The notes under the pieces are model-generated. The model did not search any database. It had not been told where the DNA came from and saw nothing but the letters and a program-made list of their open reading frames with translations. A stretch of DNA of 64,000 nucleotides. Source: CAZJFH01 sp964545205. Lineage in GTDB: Bacteria > Pseudomonadota > Alphaproteobacteria > Rhodospirillales > Magnetospirillaceae. The stretch spans positions 11,731 to 75,730 of the forward strand of contig CAZJFH010000022.1 of NCBI GenBank assembly GCA_964545205.1. Reading direction: 5' to 3'. The translations under genes were made by a program, and so were the position numbers. Positions 1 to 8,577 of this stretch are shown piece by piece (the first letter of the stretch is position 1; every line of letters begins with the position of its first letter).

Positions 1-579
1 CTCGGGCGGCTTCTCGGCCTTGGGCTTCTCGGGCGGCTTCTCGGGCGGCTTCTCGGCCTTCGGCTTCTCGGGTTCCGCGGCCTTGAGCCTCTCGGCCGGC
101 TTTTCCGGTTTCGGCTCTTCGGCCGCGGTCTTCGGCTTTGCGGCCTCGGCGGGGCGCGCCGGTTCGACGGCGGCCGGCCGCCGCCCCAGGGTGTCCTCGA
201 TATGGCGCAGTCGCACGTCCAGGTTCTGCATCCGGCGGTCCAGCGTCTCCAGGCTCGTGGCGGTCGCGCGCATCGCCTCCATCACCGGGGCGTCGCGGTC
301 GGGGCGGGGGGCGCCGTTCAGCCGGGTGGCGGCGAGCAGCGCGACCAGGGACTCGACGTAGGCCAGGTCGAAATCCGCATCCTGCGCGCCGGGCGCCGTG
401 CGGGCGATCCGCTCGGCGGCCGAGCGGACCAGTTTCTCGATGGCGTCGAAGACCGACCTGTCCTGGCCGGCCGGCGCCCCGGCCGCGCCGGAAGCCACGT
501 CGCGCATGCCCTGACCGTCCTGCGCCAACAGTCGTTGGAGCTGCTTGAGGGCGAGAACGCTTGGTTGCTCGTGGCTCAA
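1..579 (-). CDS. Unidentified protein with Lys/Pro/Glu/Ala-rich repeats, 3' end outside the window
   Basis: The reading frame is open on the minus strand from about 621 to the left edge, so the C-terminus is missing. I chose the TTG at 579 because GGAG lies six bases upstream; an ATG at 621 in the same frame is the alternative. The first 110 residues are alpha-helical with no signal peptide or membrane segment (FDAIEKLVRSAAERIAR, LETLDRRMQNLDVRLRHIED). The rest turns into near-repeats of PPEKPKAEK and PEKPAE running off the edge. It is divergent from the secretion operon at 774. I do not recognise the family; a linker or cell-envelope role is possible but not shown. Confidence 0.6.
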   Translation of the reverse strand, partial: MSHEQPSVLALKQLQRLLAQDGQGMRDVASGAAGAPAGQDRSVFDAIEKLVRSAAERIARTAPGAQDADFDLAYVESLVALLAATRLNGAPRPDRDAPVMEAMRATATSLETLDRRMQNLDVRLRHIEDTLGRRPAAVEPARPAEAAKPKTAAEEPKPEKPAERLKAAEPEKPKAEKPPEKPPEKPKAEKPPE

Positions 580-679
580 CTGGGTCTCCGGTGGCGCCCC
601 ATGCCTTTCGCATAGCCGCATAGGACGTCATACTTCTGTTGGACGAGGACTGCCCTAATTTGTCCAGGACTACCACATT

Positions 680-695
680 TTAAGAAATTTGTTAA
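680..695 (+). promoter_or_regulatory. CtrA-like box upstream of the first type I secretion operon
   Basis: TTAAGAAATTTGTTAA is an AT-rich island in very GC-rich DNA, between the divergent unknown gene and the double ABC transporter. The known CtrA consensus is TTAA-N7-TTAA; here the two TTAA halves are eight bases apart, so the match is imperfect. The same TTAAGAAA core recurs near 19273, 19325 and 32497. Confidence 0.4.
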
Positions 696-773
696 TGTTC
701 CAATCCTATGTATGAGCAAGCGCCGGGACTGGGCGACAGATTGAATCGGAACGGAAAAGGAAACGTTAACGCC

Positions 774-3700
774 ATGGATGCAAGCGCAGCGGCGGTCGAC
801 GTTCCGGAGGGAGGGCGCAAGCCGAGGAAGGCCGCCGCGGCGCCGTTCCGGATCGGGCGCTTCTCCAGCATCCTGCGGCTGGTTCCCGACCTGTTCCTGG
901 CCAGCGTCGTCATCAACCTGCTCGGCCTGGTCATGCCGCTGACCATGCTGCAGATGTACGACCGCATCATCCCGCACCAGTCGACCTCGACCCTGGGCCT
1001 GCTGGTCGGCGGCGTCGTCCTGGCGCTGCTGCTCGACGCCCTGGTGCGCATGGCGCGTTCGCACCTGACCGGCTGGATCGGCGCCCGTTTCGAGCACCGC
1101 GCCAGCTGCGCGGCGGTTCGCCGCATGCTCGACGCGCGCCTGGGCGACTACGAGCGCGTCGGCTCCAGCACGCATCTCGAGCGTCTGCGCGCCACGGTCG
1201 CGGTGCGCGACTTCTATTCCGGCCAGGCGCTGCTGTCGCTGTTCGACCTGCCGTTCATCGCCATCTTCATCGCCCTGATCGCGATCATCGCCGGCCCGCT
1301 GGTGTTCGTGCCGCTGACCTTGATCGCCGCCTTCGTCGCCGTCGCCTGGTGGCACGGCCGCAAGCTCAAGGCCGCCCTCTACGACCGCATCAAGTTCGAC
1401 GAGCGGCGGTTCAGCTTCATCGCCGACACGCTGGGCGGCATCCACAGCATCAAGGGCATGGCGCTCGAAGGCGTGATGCAGCGCCGCTACGAGATGCTGC
1501 AGGACACCAACGCCAAGATGAGCTTCGACAGCTCGAAGCGCTCGATCACCGCCCTGAACATCGGTTGGATGTTCAGCCAGCTGTCGACGGTGCTGGTCGT
1601 CGCCTTCGGCGCGGCCCTGGTGGTGATGGGCGAGATGACGCCGGGTTCCCTGGCCGCCTGCATCATGCTGTCGGGCCGCAGCCTGGCGCCGCTGCAGTCG
1701 GCGCTGGGCACCTGGGTGCGCTTCCAGGGCTTCTCGGTCGCCCGCCGCCAGCTCGAGACGGTGTTCGAGCTGCCGGCCTCGCCGCAGGTCGGCAAGCCGG
1801 CGCTGCCGCAGGTCGAGGGCGTGGTCGAACTGCGCAACGCCGGCTTCGGCTTTCCCGGCCGCGCCACCAACCTGTTCGAGGATCTGACGCTGCTGATCAA
1901 GCCCGGCGAATGCATCGGCATCGTCGGCGACAGCGGCAGCGGCAAGACGACGCTGCTGTCGATGCTGGCCGGGCTGACCGCGCCGACCAGCGGCAGCGTC
2001 ATGGTCGACGGCTACGACCTCGCCAACTTCTCCAGCGCTTCGCTGTCGCGGCGGATCGCCTACCTGCCGCAGCGCGGCGAGCTGTTCAACGGCACCATCC
2101 TCGAGAACATCACGATGTTCGACCCGTCGCTCGACGCGACGGCGCTGGAGGTCGCGCGCGGCCTCGGCCTCGACAAGGTGGTGGCGACGATGCGCAACGG
2201 CTACGAGACGGTGGTCGGCAACACCGCCGCCGACGCCATGCCGGGCGGCGTCAAGCAGCGCATCGCCATCGCGCGGGCGCTGGTGCACCGGCCCAAGGTG
2301 GTGCTGTTCGACGAGGCCAACCTGGCGATCGACTCCGCCGGCGACGAGGACCTGCGCGCCCTGCTGGCGTCGATGAAGGGCGATCGCACGATGGTGCTGG
2401 TGACCCATCGGCCGTCGCTGCTCAACCTCGCCGACCGGGTGTTCGAGATCAAGGGCTCGCGTCTGGTCGCAAGCACGGCGCAGGAGGCGCTGTCGAATTC
2501 GGGACCGGTGGCGGACGTCGAGTCCAAGGCGCTGGTGCCCGAGCGGCCGGCCGTCGACCAGCGCATCGCGGCGACGGTGCTGTCGCGCTTCAAGGTGCAG
2601 ACCGACCTGTCGATGTGCCTGGTCGGGCTGCTCACCGCGATGGGCTGGCGCGGCAATCCGCGCCAGCTCGCCGAGGCCCTGCCGCATGTCGCCGACTCGC
2701 TCGACCTGACCGGGGTGCGGCGGGTGATGGCGAACCTGAACTACACCTGCGATTCCTTCCGCGCCAACCTGACCGAGATCGACGATCTGTCGCTGCCCTG
2801 CCTGTTCCTGCCCGACGACGGCCACGCGCAGGTGCTGCTGTCGGCGGAGGAGGACGGCACCTTCGCCGCGTTCGACGGCGAGTCGGTGGCGATGAAGCGC
2901 GTGCCGCGCGGCGCCGTGCCCGGCATCGCCCACGTCTTCCGGCCGGTCGAGGCGCCGGCCCGCGGGGCTCAGCGCGCGAGCTGGATCCGCGGCATCTTCG
3001 CGCGGTTCCGGCCGATGATCTGGCTGGGCCTGCTGCTGACCGTGGGCATCAACCTGCTGACCCTGGCGACGCCGGGCTTCGTGATGTTCAGCTACGACCG
3101 GGTGCTGCCCAGCGGCGACCTCGGGGCGATGCCGTATCTGGTCGCCGGCGTCATGGTCGCCCTGGTGGTGGCGCTGATCCTGCGCCGGCTGCGCGCGCAG
3201 ATGCTGTCCTTCATGGGCGCCCGCACCGAATTCGCGGTCGGCACCACCATCTTCCAGCGCATCCTGGCGCTGCCGGCGTGGTCGACCGAGCAGGCGGCGG
3301 TCGGCTCGCAGGTGGCGCGCATCAAGGACTTCGAGTCGATGCGCGACATGTTCGTCGGCCCGGTGGCGCTGCTGGCCTACGACCTGCCCGGCGCCCTGAT
3401 CTTCGTCATCGTGCTGGCCTTGATCAATCCGTGGCTGGTGCCGGTGATCCTGGTGGTGATCGTCGCCTTCCTGCTTCTGGGCGCGCTGTCGCAGCCGGGC
3501 CTGTCCGCCCGCGCCATGGTCGCCTCGCGGGCCTCGTCGCAGCGCGCCGAGTTCCTGTCCGACACCCTGGTCAAGATGCGGGCGATCAAGTACGCCGGCG
3601 CCGAGGACCGCTGGTTCGAACGCTTCCGCCAGCTCTCGGCGAAGTCCGTCGCCCACGAGTTCAAGGCCCAGCAGTACACCGAGCGCGTTTCGATCGCCGC

Positions 3701-4667
3701 CGGCACCATCTCGCAGATCGCGGTGATCGCGGCGATCACCACGGCGGTGCTGGGCGTGTTCGCCGGCACGACCAGCGTCGGCGCCGTCGTCGCGGTGATG
3801 ATCCTGGTGTTCCGCCTGGTCGGGCCGCTGCAGAGCGCCTTCCTGTCGATGGGCACGCTGGTGCGCGTGACCACCAGCATGCGCCAGATCGACAACCTGA
3901 TGCGCCTGAAGGGCGACCGCGACAGCCTGGCGTTGCGCCAGGCGCCGCCGGCCCTGAAGGGCGAGGTGTCGTTCGCCCGCGTGTCGTTCCGCTACTCGCA
4001 GGACGCCGACCCGGCGCTGCTCGGGGTCACCTTCCGCGTGCTGCCGGGGCAGGTCTGCGCCATCGCCGGGCCCAACGGTTCGGGCAAGAGCACGATCATC
4101 AAGCTGATCACCGGCATCTACACGCCGCAGGCCGGCAGCGTGCGTCTCGACAACATCGACATCCGCCAGATCGATCCCGGCGACCTGCGCTCGATCATCT
4201 CCTACGCGCCGCAGCACTGCGACATGTTCTTCGGCACCATCGCGCAGAACCTTCGCCTGGTCTATCCGCTGGCCACCGACGAGGAACTGCGCTGGGCCAC
4301 CCACATGGCCGGCCTCTACAACGACATCATGGCGATGCCCCGCGGCTTCGACACGCGGGTCGCCGACGGCCAGGCCGACCAGCTGCCGCACGGCTTCCGC
4401 CAGCGGCTGTCGCTGGCCAGGGCCTATCTCAAGCCGGCGCCGGTGCTGCTGTTCGACGAGCCCGGCAACGGCCTCGACTACGAAGCCGACCTCGCCTTCC
4501 AGCGGGCGGTCGGCACGCTGCGCGGCAAGACGACGATCGTGCTGGCCTCGCACCGGCCCAGCCATCTCAAGATGGCCGACGTGGTCGTGTACATGGAGGA
4601 CGGCTACGTCCGCCAGGTCGGAAGCTGGGAGCAGGTCAGTCCGCTGATCATGGGGAAAATGCGGTGA
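774..4667 (+). CDS. Type I secretion ABC transporter, two TMD-NBD units fused in one chain
   Basis: At 1297 residues this is about twice the size of a normal type I secretion ATPase. Domain order is TMD1 (about 30-320), NBD1 with Walker A GDSGSGKTT near residue 385 and Walker B LFDEAN, then a C39-peptidase-like but Cys-less domain (about 590-740). TMD2 (about 755-1030) and NBD2 follow, with GPNGSGKST near residue 1099 and LLFDEPGNGLD. Both signature motifs depart from LSGGQ (PGGVKQ and PHGFRQ), while the catalytic Glu and switch His are present in both. The ATG at 774 has an AAGGAA upstream; an in-frame ATG at 708 has no ribosome site. The next gene overlaps by four bases and encodes the membrane fusion partner. 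The secreted substrate is unknown. Confidence 0.85.
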   Translation: MDASAAAVDVPEGGRKPRKAAAAPFRIGRFSSILRLVPDLFLASVVINLLGLVMPLTMLQMYDRIIPHQSTSTLGLLVGGVVLALLLDALVRMARSHLTGWIGARFEHRASCAAVRRMLDARLGDYERVGSSTHLERLRATVAVRDFYSGQALLSLFDLPFIAIFIALIAIIAGPLVFVPLTLIAAFVAVAWWHGRKLKAALYDRIKFDERRFSFIADTLGGIHSIKGMALEGVMQRRYEMLQDTNAKMSFDSSKRSITALNIGWMFSQLSTVLVVAFGAALVVMGEMTPGSLAACIMLSGRSLAPLQSALGTWVRFQGFSVARRQLETVFELPASPQVGKPALPQVEGVVELRNAGFGFPGRATNLFEDLTLLIKPGECIGIVGDSGSGKTTLLSMLAGLTAPTSGSVMVDGYDLANFSSASLSRRIAYLPQRGELFNGTILENITMFDPSLDATALEVARGLGLDKVVATMRNGYETVVGNTAADAMPGGVKQRIAIARALVHRPKVVLFDEANLAIDSAGDEDLRALLASMKGDRTMVLVTHRPSLLNLADRVFEIKGSRLVASTAQEALSNSGPVADVESKALVPERPAVDQRIAATVLSRFKVQTDLSMCLVGLLTAMGWRGNPRQLAEALPHVADSLDLTGVRRVMANLNYTCDSFRANLTEIDDLSLPCLFLPDDGHAQVLLSAEEDGTFAAFDGESVAMKRVPRGAVPGIAHVFRPVEAPARGAQRASWIRGIFARFRPMIWLGLLLTVGINLLTLATPGFVMFSYDRVLPSGDLGAMPYLVAGVMVALVVALILRRLRAQMLSFMGARTEFAVGTTIFQRILALPAWSTEQAAVGSQVARIKDFESMRDMFVGPVALLAYDLPGALIFVIVLALINPWLVPVILVVIVAFLLLGALSQPGLSARAMVASRASSQRAEFLSDTLVKMRAIKYAGAEDRWFERFRQLSAKSVAHEFKAQQYTERVSIAAGTISQIAVIAAITTAVLGVFAGTTSVGAVVAVMILVFRLVGPLQSAFLSMGTLVRVTTSMRQIDNLMRLKGDRDSLALRQAPPALKGEVSFARVSFRYSQDADPALLGVTFRVLPGQVCAIAGPNGSGKSTIIKLITGIYTPQAGSVRLDNIDIRQIDPGDLRSIISYAPQHCDMFFGTIAQNLRLVYPLATDEELRWATHMAGLYNDIMAMPRGFDTRVADGQADQLPHGFRQRLSLARAYLKPAPVLLFDEPGNGLDYEADLAFQRAVGTLRGKTTIVLASHRPSHLKMADVVVYMEDGYVRQVGSWEQVSPLIMGKMR

Positions 4668-6025
4668 GCGAACCAACCACCACCACGCCTTCGGCGGCCC
4701 CGGTCGCCATCGTCCGCGCCGGCCGCCAGCGGCACCTCATGACCGAGCCGATCACCTACGAGGAGGAGGCGCTGCCCGGCTTCGTGCGCGTCGCCCTGCT
4801 GTCGGTGGCGGTGCTGCTGGCGCTGTTCGTGACCTGGGCGGCGCTGGTCGAGATCGACGAGGTCGCGCGGGCGCCCGGTCAGGTGATGCCCAGCGGCGCG
4901 GTCAAGATGATCCAGCACCTCGAGGGCGGCGTCGTCGGCGAGATCCTGGCCCGCGACGGCGAGCAGGTGTTCGCCGGCCAGGTGCTGGTGCGCATGGATC
5001 CGGCCCAGGCCCGGGCCGAGCTCAAGCAGATGCGGGCCCGCGAGGCCGGGCTGTTGATCCGGGCCGAGCGGCTGCGCGCCATCGCCGACGGCCGGGCGCC
5101 GGATTTCGGCGCCTGGGAGGCCGAGTATCCGGCGCTGGTCGCCGAAGAGCGGCGGATCTGGAACGGCCGCACCGAAACCGCGCGCACCGACCTCACCATC
5201 ATCGACAGCCAGGTCGAGCAGCGCCGGCGCGAGTTGCGCCAGCTGCGCGATTCCCTGAGCATCGCCGAGCAGCACCTCGACATCGCGCGGGAGCAGTTGG
5301 CGATCCGCGAGAAGGGCGTCAGCGCCGGCGTCGTCTCGCGCCAGGTCTATCTCGAGACCAAGCGCGCGCAGATCACCGCCGAGGGCGAGATCGCCCGCCT
5401 GCGCGAGCAGATCGAGCTGGGCGAGAAGGCGCTCGACGAGACCACCCGCCGCCGCGACAGCCTGGAGCTCACCCAGCGCCAGGAGGCGCTCGACGAGTTG
5501 GGCGGCGTCACCGCCGAACTGGCGCAGGTCAACGGCGTTCTCGACAAGCTGCGCGACCGGGTCGCGCGGCTGGAGGTGCGGGCGCCGACCGCCGGGCTGG
5601 TGCAGGACCTGCGCGTCCATGCCGCCGGCGAGGTGGTGCCCCCGGGCGGCGTGCTGATGCAGCTCGTGCCGACCGAGGACCAGCTTCAGGCCGAGCTCGA
5701 ACTGTCGCCGCGCGACGTCGGCCATGTCGCCCCCGGCCAGAAGGTCAAGATCAAGATCTCGACCTACGACTACACCCGTTACGGCTGGATGCAGGGCGAA
5801 CTGGTGCGGGTGTCGCCGTCGACCTTCCTCGGCGACGACGGCGCTCCCCACTACCGGGCGACGGTGCGGCTGGGGCGGTCGTGGATGGGCGACGATCCCG
5901 CCAGCAATCCGATCCTGCCGGGCATGACCATCGAGGCCGACATCGTCACCGGCGAAAAGTCGCTGCTGGCCTATCTGATGCGGCCGATCTACGTCGCCCT
6001 GCAGAGCTCGTTCCACGAGCGCTGA
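4664..6025 (+). CDS. Type I secretion membrane fusion protein, HlyD family
   Basis: This 453-residue periplasmic adaptor would link the inner-membrane ABC transporter to an outer-membrane TolC-type channel. It has one membrane segment around residues 40-60, the lipoyl/HlyD motif IQHLEGGVVGEI, a long coiled-coil hairpin (about 120-290) rich in Arg, Glu and Gln, and a C-terminal beta-barrel part. The GTG start at 4664 overlaps the transporter stop as GTGA and has GGGGA upstream; an ATG at 4739 is possible but would leave a gap. Together with the preceding gene it forms a two-gene operon without a TolC gene. Confidence 0.9.
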   Translation: MSEPTTTTPSAAPVAIVRAGRQRHLMTEPITYEEEALPGFVRVALLSVAVLLALFVTWAALVEIDEVARAPGQVMPSGAVKMIQHLEGGVVGEILARDGEQVFAGQVLVRMDPAQARAELKQMRAREAGLLIRAERLRAIADGRAPDFGAWEAEYPALVAEERRIWNGRTETARTDLTIIDSQVEQRRRELRQLRDSLSIAEQHLDIAREQLAIREKGVSAGVVSRQVYLETKRAQITAEGEIARLREQIELGEKALDETTRRRDSLELTQRQEALDELGGVTAELAQVNGVLDKLRDRVARLEVRAPTAGLVQDLRVHAAGEVVPPGGVLMQLVPTEDQLQAELELSPRDVGHVAPGQKVKIKISTYDYTRYGWMQGELVRVSPSTFLGDDGAPHYRATVRLGRSWMGDDPASNPILPGMTIEADIVTGEKSLLAYLMRPIYVALQSSFHER

Positions 6026-6208
6026 CCGGCGGCCCCTCGGGCCGGGCGCGAGCGCGGGCCATGAAGGCGTCCTCGCGCTCTCGCGGGTCCGCCGGCTGGA
6101 TGCGGCTACCTCGGATGCGTGCTTCAAAGCCTTGGTCGCGGGTCGCTATCGTCGCCAGCCCTAAACCAGGATGCGCGAGCGCACGAAGTCGATGATACCA
6201 GTAGGATC

Positions 6209-7720
6209 ATGAAGGCCCTCGCAGCGATTCTCGACACCGTGCCCGAGCAGCTCGCCGTCCTCGACGCCGGGCTGCGGCACGTCTACGCCAACGAGGCGCT
6301 CGGCCGCGTCTACGGCCGCACGCCGGCGGAGGTCGTGGGCATGACCTGGGCCGAGCTCGGCGTTCCCGCCGCCAACATCGCCCTGGCCGAGGCCGACTGC
6401 CGGGCCGCCCGCGACAGCGGCGTGCCGACGCGCCGCACCCTCGAGTTCGCCGGCCGGGTGTTCGAGTTCACCGTCACCGCGGTCGCGCTCGACGACGGCG
6501 CGCCGGGCTTCGCCATCGTCAGCTACGACGTCACCGAGCGCCACCGCCTGATCCGCGACCTCGCCGCCAGCGACGCGCGGCTGCGCGCCGCCCTCGACCT
6601 CGGCCCCATCGTCGCCTTCACGATGGACCGCGACCTGCGCATCACCTGGCTTTCGCACAACCAGCTCGGCCGCCGCGACGACGTCGAGACCATCGGGCGC
6701 CGGCGCGACGAGCTGTTCGAGCCGCAGGACGCCGAGCGCCTCGACGCGCTGTCGCGGCAGGTGATCGCCGAGGGCCGGCAGGTCCGCGCGCAGATTCTGG
6801 TCCAGTCGCTTACGCGCGGCGCGCCGCAGTGGCTGGACATCATCCAGAGCCCGCTGATGCGCGACGGCGAGATCGTCGGCGTCGCCGGCGCGGCGATCGA
6901 CATCACCCAGGTCAGGCACGATGCCGCCCTGATGACCGAACTGGTCGCCGCCCGCGACGCCGCCGAGGACGCCCGCCGCGCCGCCGAAGCGGCCGCGGCC
7001 TCGAAGACCGCCTTCTTCGCCGCCGCCAGCCACGACCTGCGCCAGCCGTTCCAGGCCCTGCACCTGTATCTGGGCGTGCTGAAGGGCATGTCGCTCGAAC
7101 CCGCCGCCGCCGCGGTCCTCGAGCGCGTCGAGGAGGCCCTGGCGGCCGGCGAGGACGTTCTCAAGGTGCTGCGCGACATGGCGGTGTTCGAAGCCGGCAT
7201 CCTGGTGCCCGACCGCAAGGTCTTCGCCGTCGCCGACATCCTGGAGGCGCTGCGCAGCGAGTTCGCCGGCGCCGTTCCACCCGGGCTCGAGCTGCGTTTC
7301 GTCGGCTGCGGGGCGGTGGTCGAGACGGATCGCGTGCTGGTGGTCCGCATCCTGCGCAAGCTGCTGCGCAACGCCCTGCGCTTCACGGCCGAGGGCAGGG
7401 TGCTGGTCGGTTGCCGCCGCGCCGGCGACCGGCTGCGGATCGAGGTCCACGACACCGGCCCCGGCGTCAGCCCGGACCAGCAGCGCCTGATCTTCGAGCC
7501 GTTCTACCAGGTCGGCAATTCCGAGCGCGACCGTCGCCACGGGCTCGGCATGGGCCTCGCCCTGGCGGCGGCGATGGCGCGGCTTCTGCGCGCGCCGCTG
7601 ACCATCCAGTCGGTGCTCGGCCGCGGCGCCTGCTTCTGCCTGTCGGTGCCCCTGGCCGACCGCGGCGACGACCCGGCGGCGGCCTGGGACGCCCGAAGCC
7701 GGCAGAAGAAAACGGCTTAG
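6209..7720 (+). CDS. PAS-domain sensor histidine kinase
   Basis: A 503-residue cytoplasmic kinase with no visible membrane segment. Two PAS domains (about 5-115 and 120-245) lead through an Ala-rich coiled coil into a HisKA domain with phospho-acceptor His275 in ASHDLRQP. The HATPase domain has an N box LRKLLRNALRFT, a G1 box DTGPG and a G2 box GLGMGLALA. The ATG at 6209 with AGGA just upstream begins directly at the first PAS fold; a GTG at 6119 in frame would add 30 residues without domain content. No receiver domain or adjacent regulator is present, so the partner is unknown. It ends inside a terminator hairpin. Confidence 0.85.
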   Translation: MKALAAILDTVPEQLAVLDAGLRHVYANEALGRVYGRTPAEVVGMTWAELGVPAANIALAEADCRAARDSGVPTRRTLEFAGRVFEFTVTAVALDDGAPGFAIVSYDVTERHRLIRDLAASDARLRAALDLGPIVAFTMDRDLRITWLSHNQLGRRDDVETIGRRRDELFEPQDAERLDALSRQVIAEGRQVRAQILVQSLTRGAPQWLDIIQSPLMRDGEIVGVAGAAIDITQVRHDAALMTELVAARDAAEDARRAAEAAAASKTAFFAAASHDLRQPFQALHLYLGVLKGMSLEPAAAAVLERVEEALAAGEDVLKVLRDMAVFEAGILVPDRKVFAVADILEALRSEFAGAVPPGLELRFVGCGAVVETDRVLVVRILRKLLRNALRFTAEGRVLVGCRRAGDRLRIEVHDTGPGVSPDQQRLIFEPFYQVGNSERDRRHGLGMGLALAAAMARLLRAPLTIQSVLGRGACFCLSVPLADRGDDPAAAWDARSRQKKTA

Positions 7721-7742
7721 CCGTCTCCGGCCAGGCCGTTTT
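7709..7742. terminator. Two-way hairpin terminator after the PAS kinase
   Basis: AAAACGGCTTAGCC and GGCCAGGCCGTTTT form a 14-base stem with one mismatch and one G-T pair around a six-base loop. The A-tract before and T-tract after allow termination in both directions. The kinase stop codon lies in the left arm. Confidence 0.7.
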
Positions 7743-7930
7743 CCGTCGCCGCCGCGAAGGCGAAGACCCATCTTTCAGAGGCTTCGGGCGTTCTTCCACG
7801 CCGCTCCGTCGTGCAGACGGGCTGGGCGCGGAGAGGCGGGTTGTCCTGGGGCAACGACGTTTGTCGCCGGCAGTGGCAAGACGGTGACCAGCAACGTACG
7901 CCCGTCCCGACCAGCTGGAGGACCGACCCC

Positions 7931-8224
7931 GTGTACAGCGACTCCTACTCCATGGCGATTTCGGACGACCTCCTGAACCTCGCCGCCGAGAACACGAAGA
8001 TCCTGGTCAGCGGCGGCGGAATCAGCACCGAGACGGCGGCGTCCCGGGTGGTGGATTCGCTTTTCTGCCCCTGCATCCGACAGGGTGTCGGTTGCGGCTG
8101 CGCGAATGTGCTCGTTTCCGCGGTTCTGCAGGAGGTGCTCACCCGAAGCAAGGCCGAGGCAGGCCCGTCGCGTCGGGACGCCCGGTTCCGCGGCACCGGC
8201 CTTGCCCGGGTGGCACACGACTAG
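7931..8224 (+). CDS. Small protein with a CxC-x6-CxC motif, unknown function
   Basis: A 97-residue protein starting at GTG 7931, chosen because GGAGGA lies eight bases upstream; an ATG at 7952 would shorten it by seven residues. The N-terminal half is a helix plus the stretch KILVSGGGIS. Cys46, Cys48, Cys55 and Cys57 (FCPCIRQGVGCGC) could bind a metal or form disulfides. The C-terminal 25 residues are Arg-rich. There is no signal peptide. I do not recognise it. The cupin gene follows 23 bases downstream, so the two may be cotranscribed. Confidence 0.6.
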   Translation: MYSDSYSMAISDDLLNLAAENTKILVSGGGISTETAASRVVDSLFCPCIRQGVGCGCANVLVSAVLQEVLTRSKAEAGPSRRDARFRGTGLARVAHD

Positions 8225-8247
8225 GCGTATTGCGACGGAGAGTTGGA

Positions 8248-8577
8248 ATGGCATTGGAACATGCGGCGCCAGGACAGGCCGTCGACCTGTCCGCATTCGG
8301 CGAAAAGATCAAGGATGCTCGAACGACGGCGATCGTGAAGTCGGAGTCGTTCGAGGCGATCCGGCTCGTCGTGCATGCTGGAACGGAGATACCGCCGCAC
8401 AGCGTCTCCGGAAGGATGACGCTGCACTGCCTGGAAGGGAAGGTCGTGCTGGGATTGCCCGACGACGAGGTCGAGCTCGATGCGGGCGCGTGGCTGTATC
8501 TCGACCGGGGAGAGGTGCACTCCGTCAAGGGCATCCTCGATTCTTCCCTGCTGCTGACGATCATGTTCGAGGGCTGA
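8248..8577 (+). CDS. Small cupin-domain protein
   Basis: A 109-residue single-domain cupin. The beta-barrel pattern is visible as HAGTEIPPHSVSGRMTLHCLEG (motif 1 region, with the first metal-ligand His positions largely replaced) and AWLYLDRGEVHSV (motif 2, one His). The start at ATG 8248 has GGAG upstream. Its last 17 bases overlap the end of the convergent EAL gene. Such small cupins often stabilise or sense small molecules; no substrate can be inferred here, and the incomplete metal ligands make enzymatic activity doubtful. Confidence 0.7.
   Translation: MALEHAAPGQAVDLSAFGEKIKDARTTAIVKSESFEAIRLVVHAGTEIPPHSVSGRMTLHCLEGKVVLGLPDDEVELDAGAWLYLDRGEVHSVKGILDSSLLLTIMFEG

Noticed and set aside
1349..4663. 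A plus-strand frame inside the double ABC gene running into the HlyD frame
   Set aside because: Only the part from GTG 4664 has HlyD features. The upstream part is Arg/Gly-rich out-of-frame sequence.
576..4676. A 1366-residue minus-strand open frame opposite the double ABC transporter
   Set aside because: It is full of His, Arg, Asp and Gln runs with no domain, which is the usual mirror image of a GC-rich gene. The plus strand has clear ABC motifs throughout.
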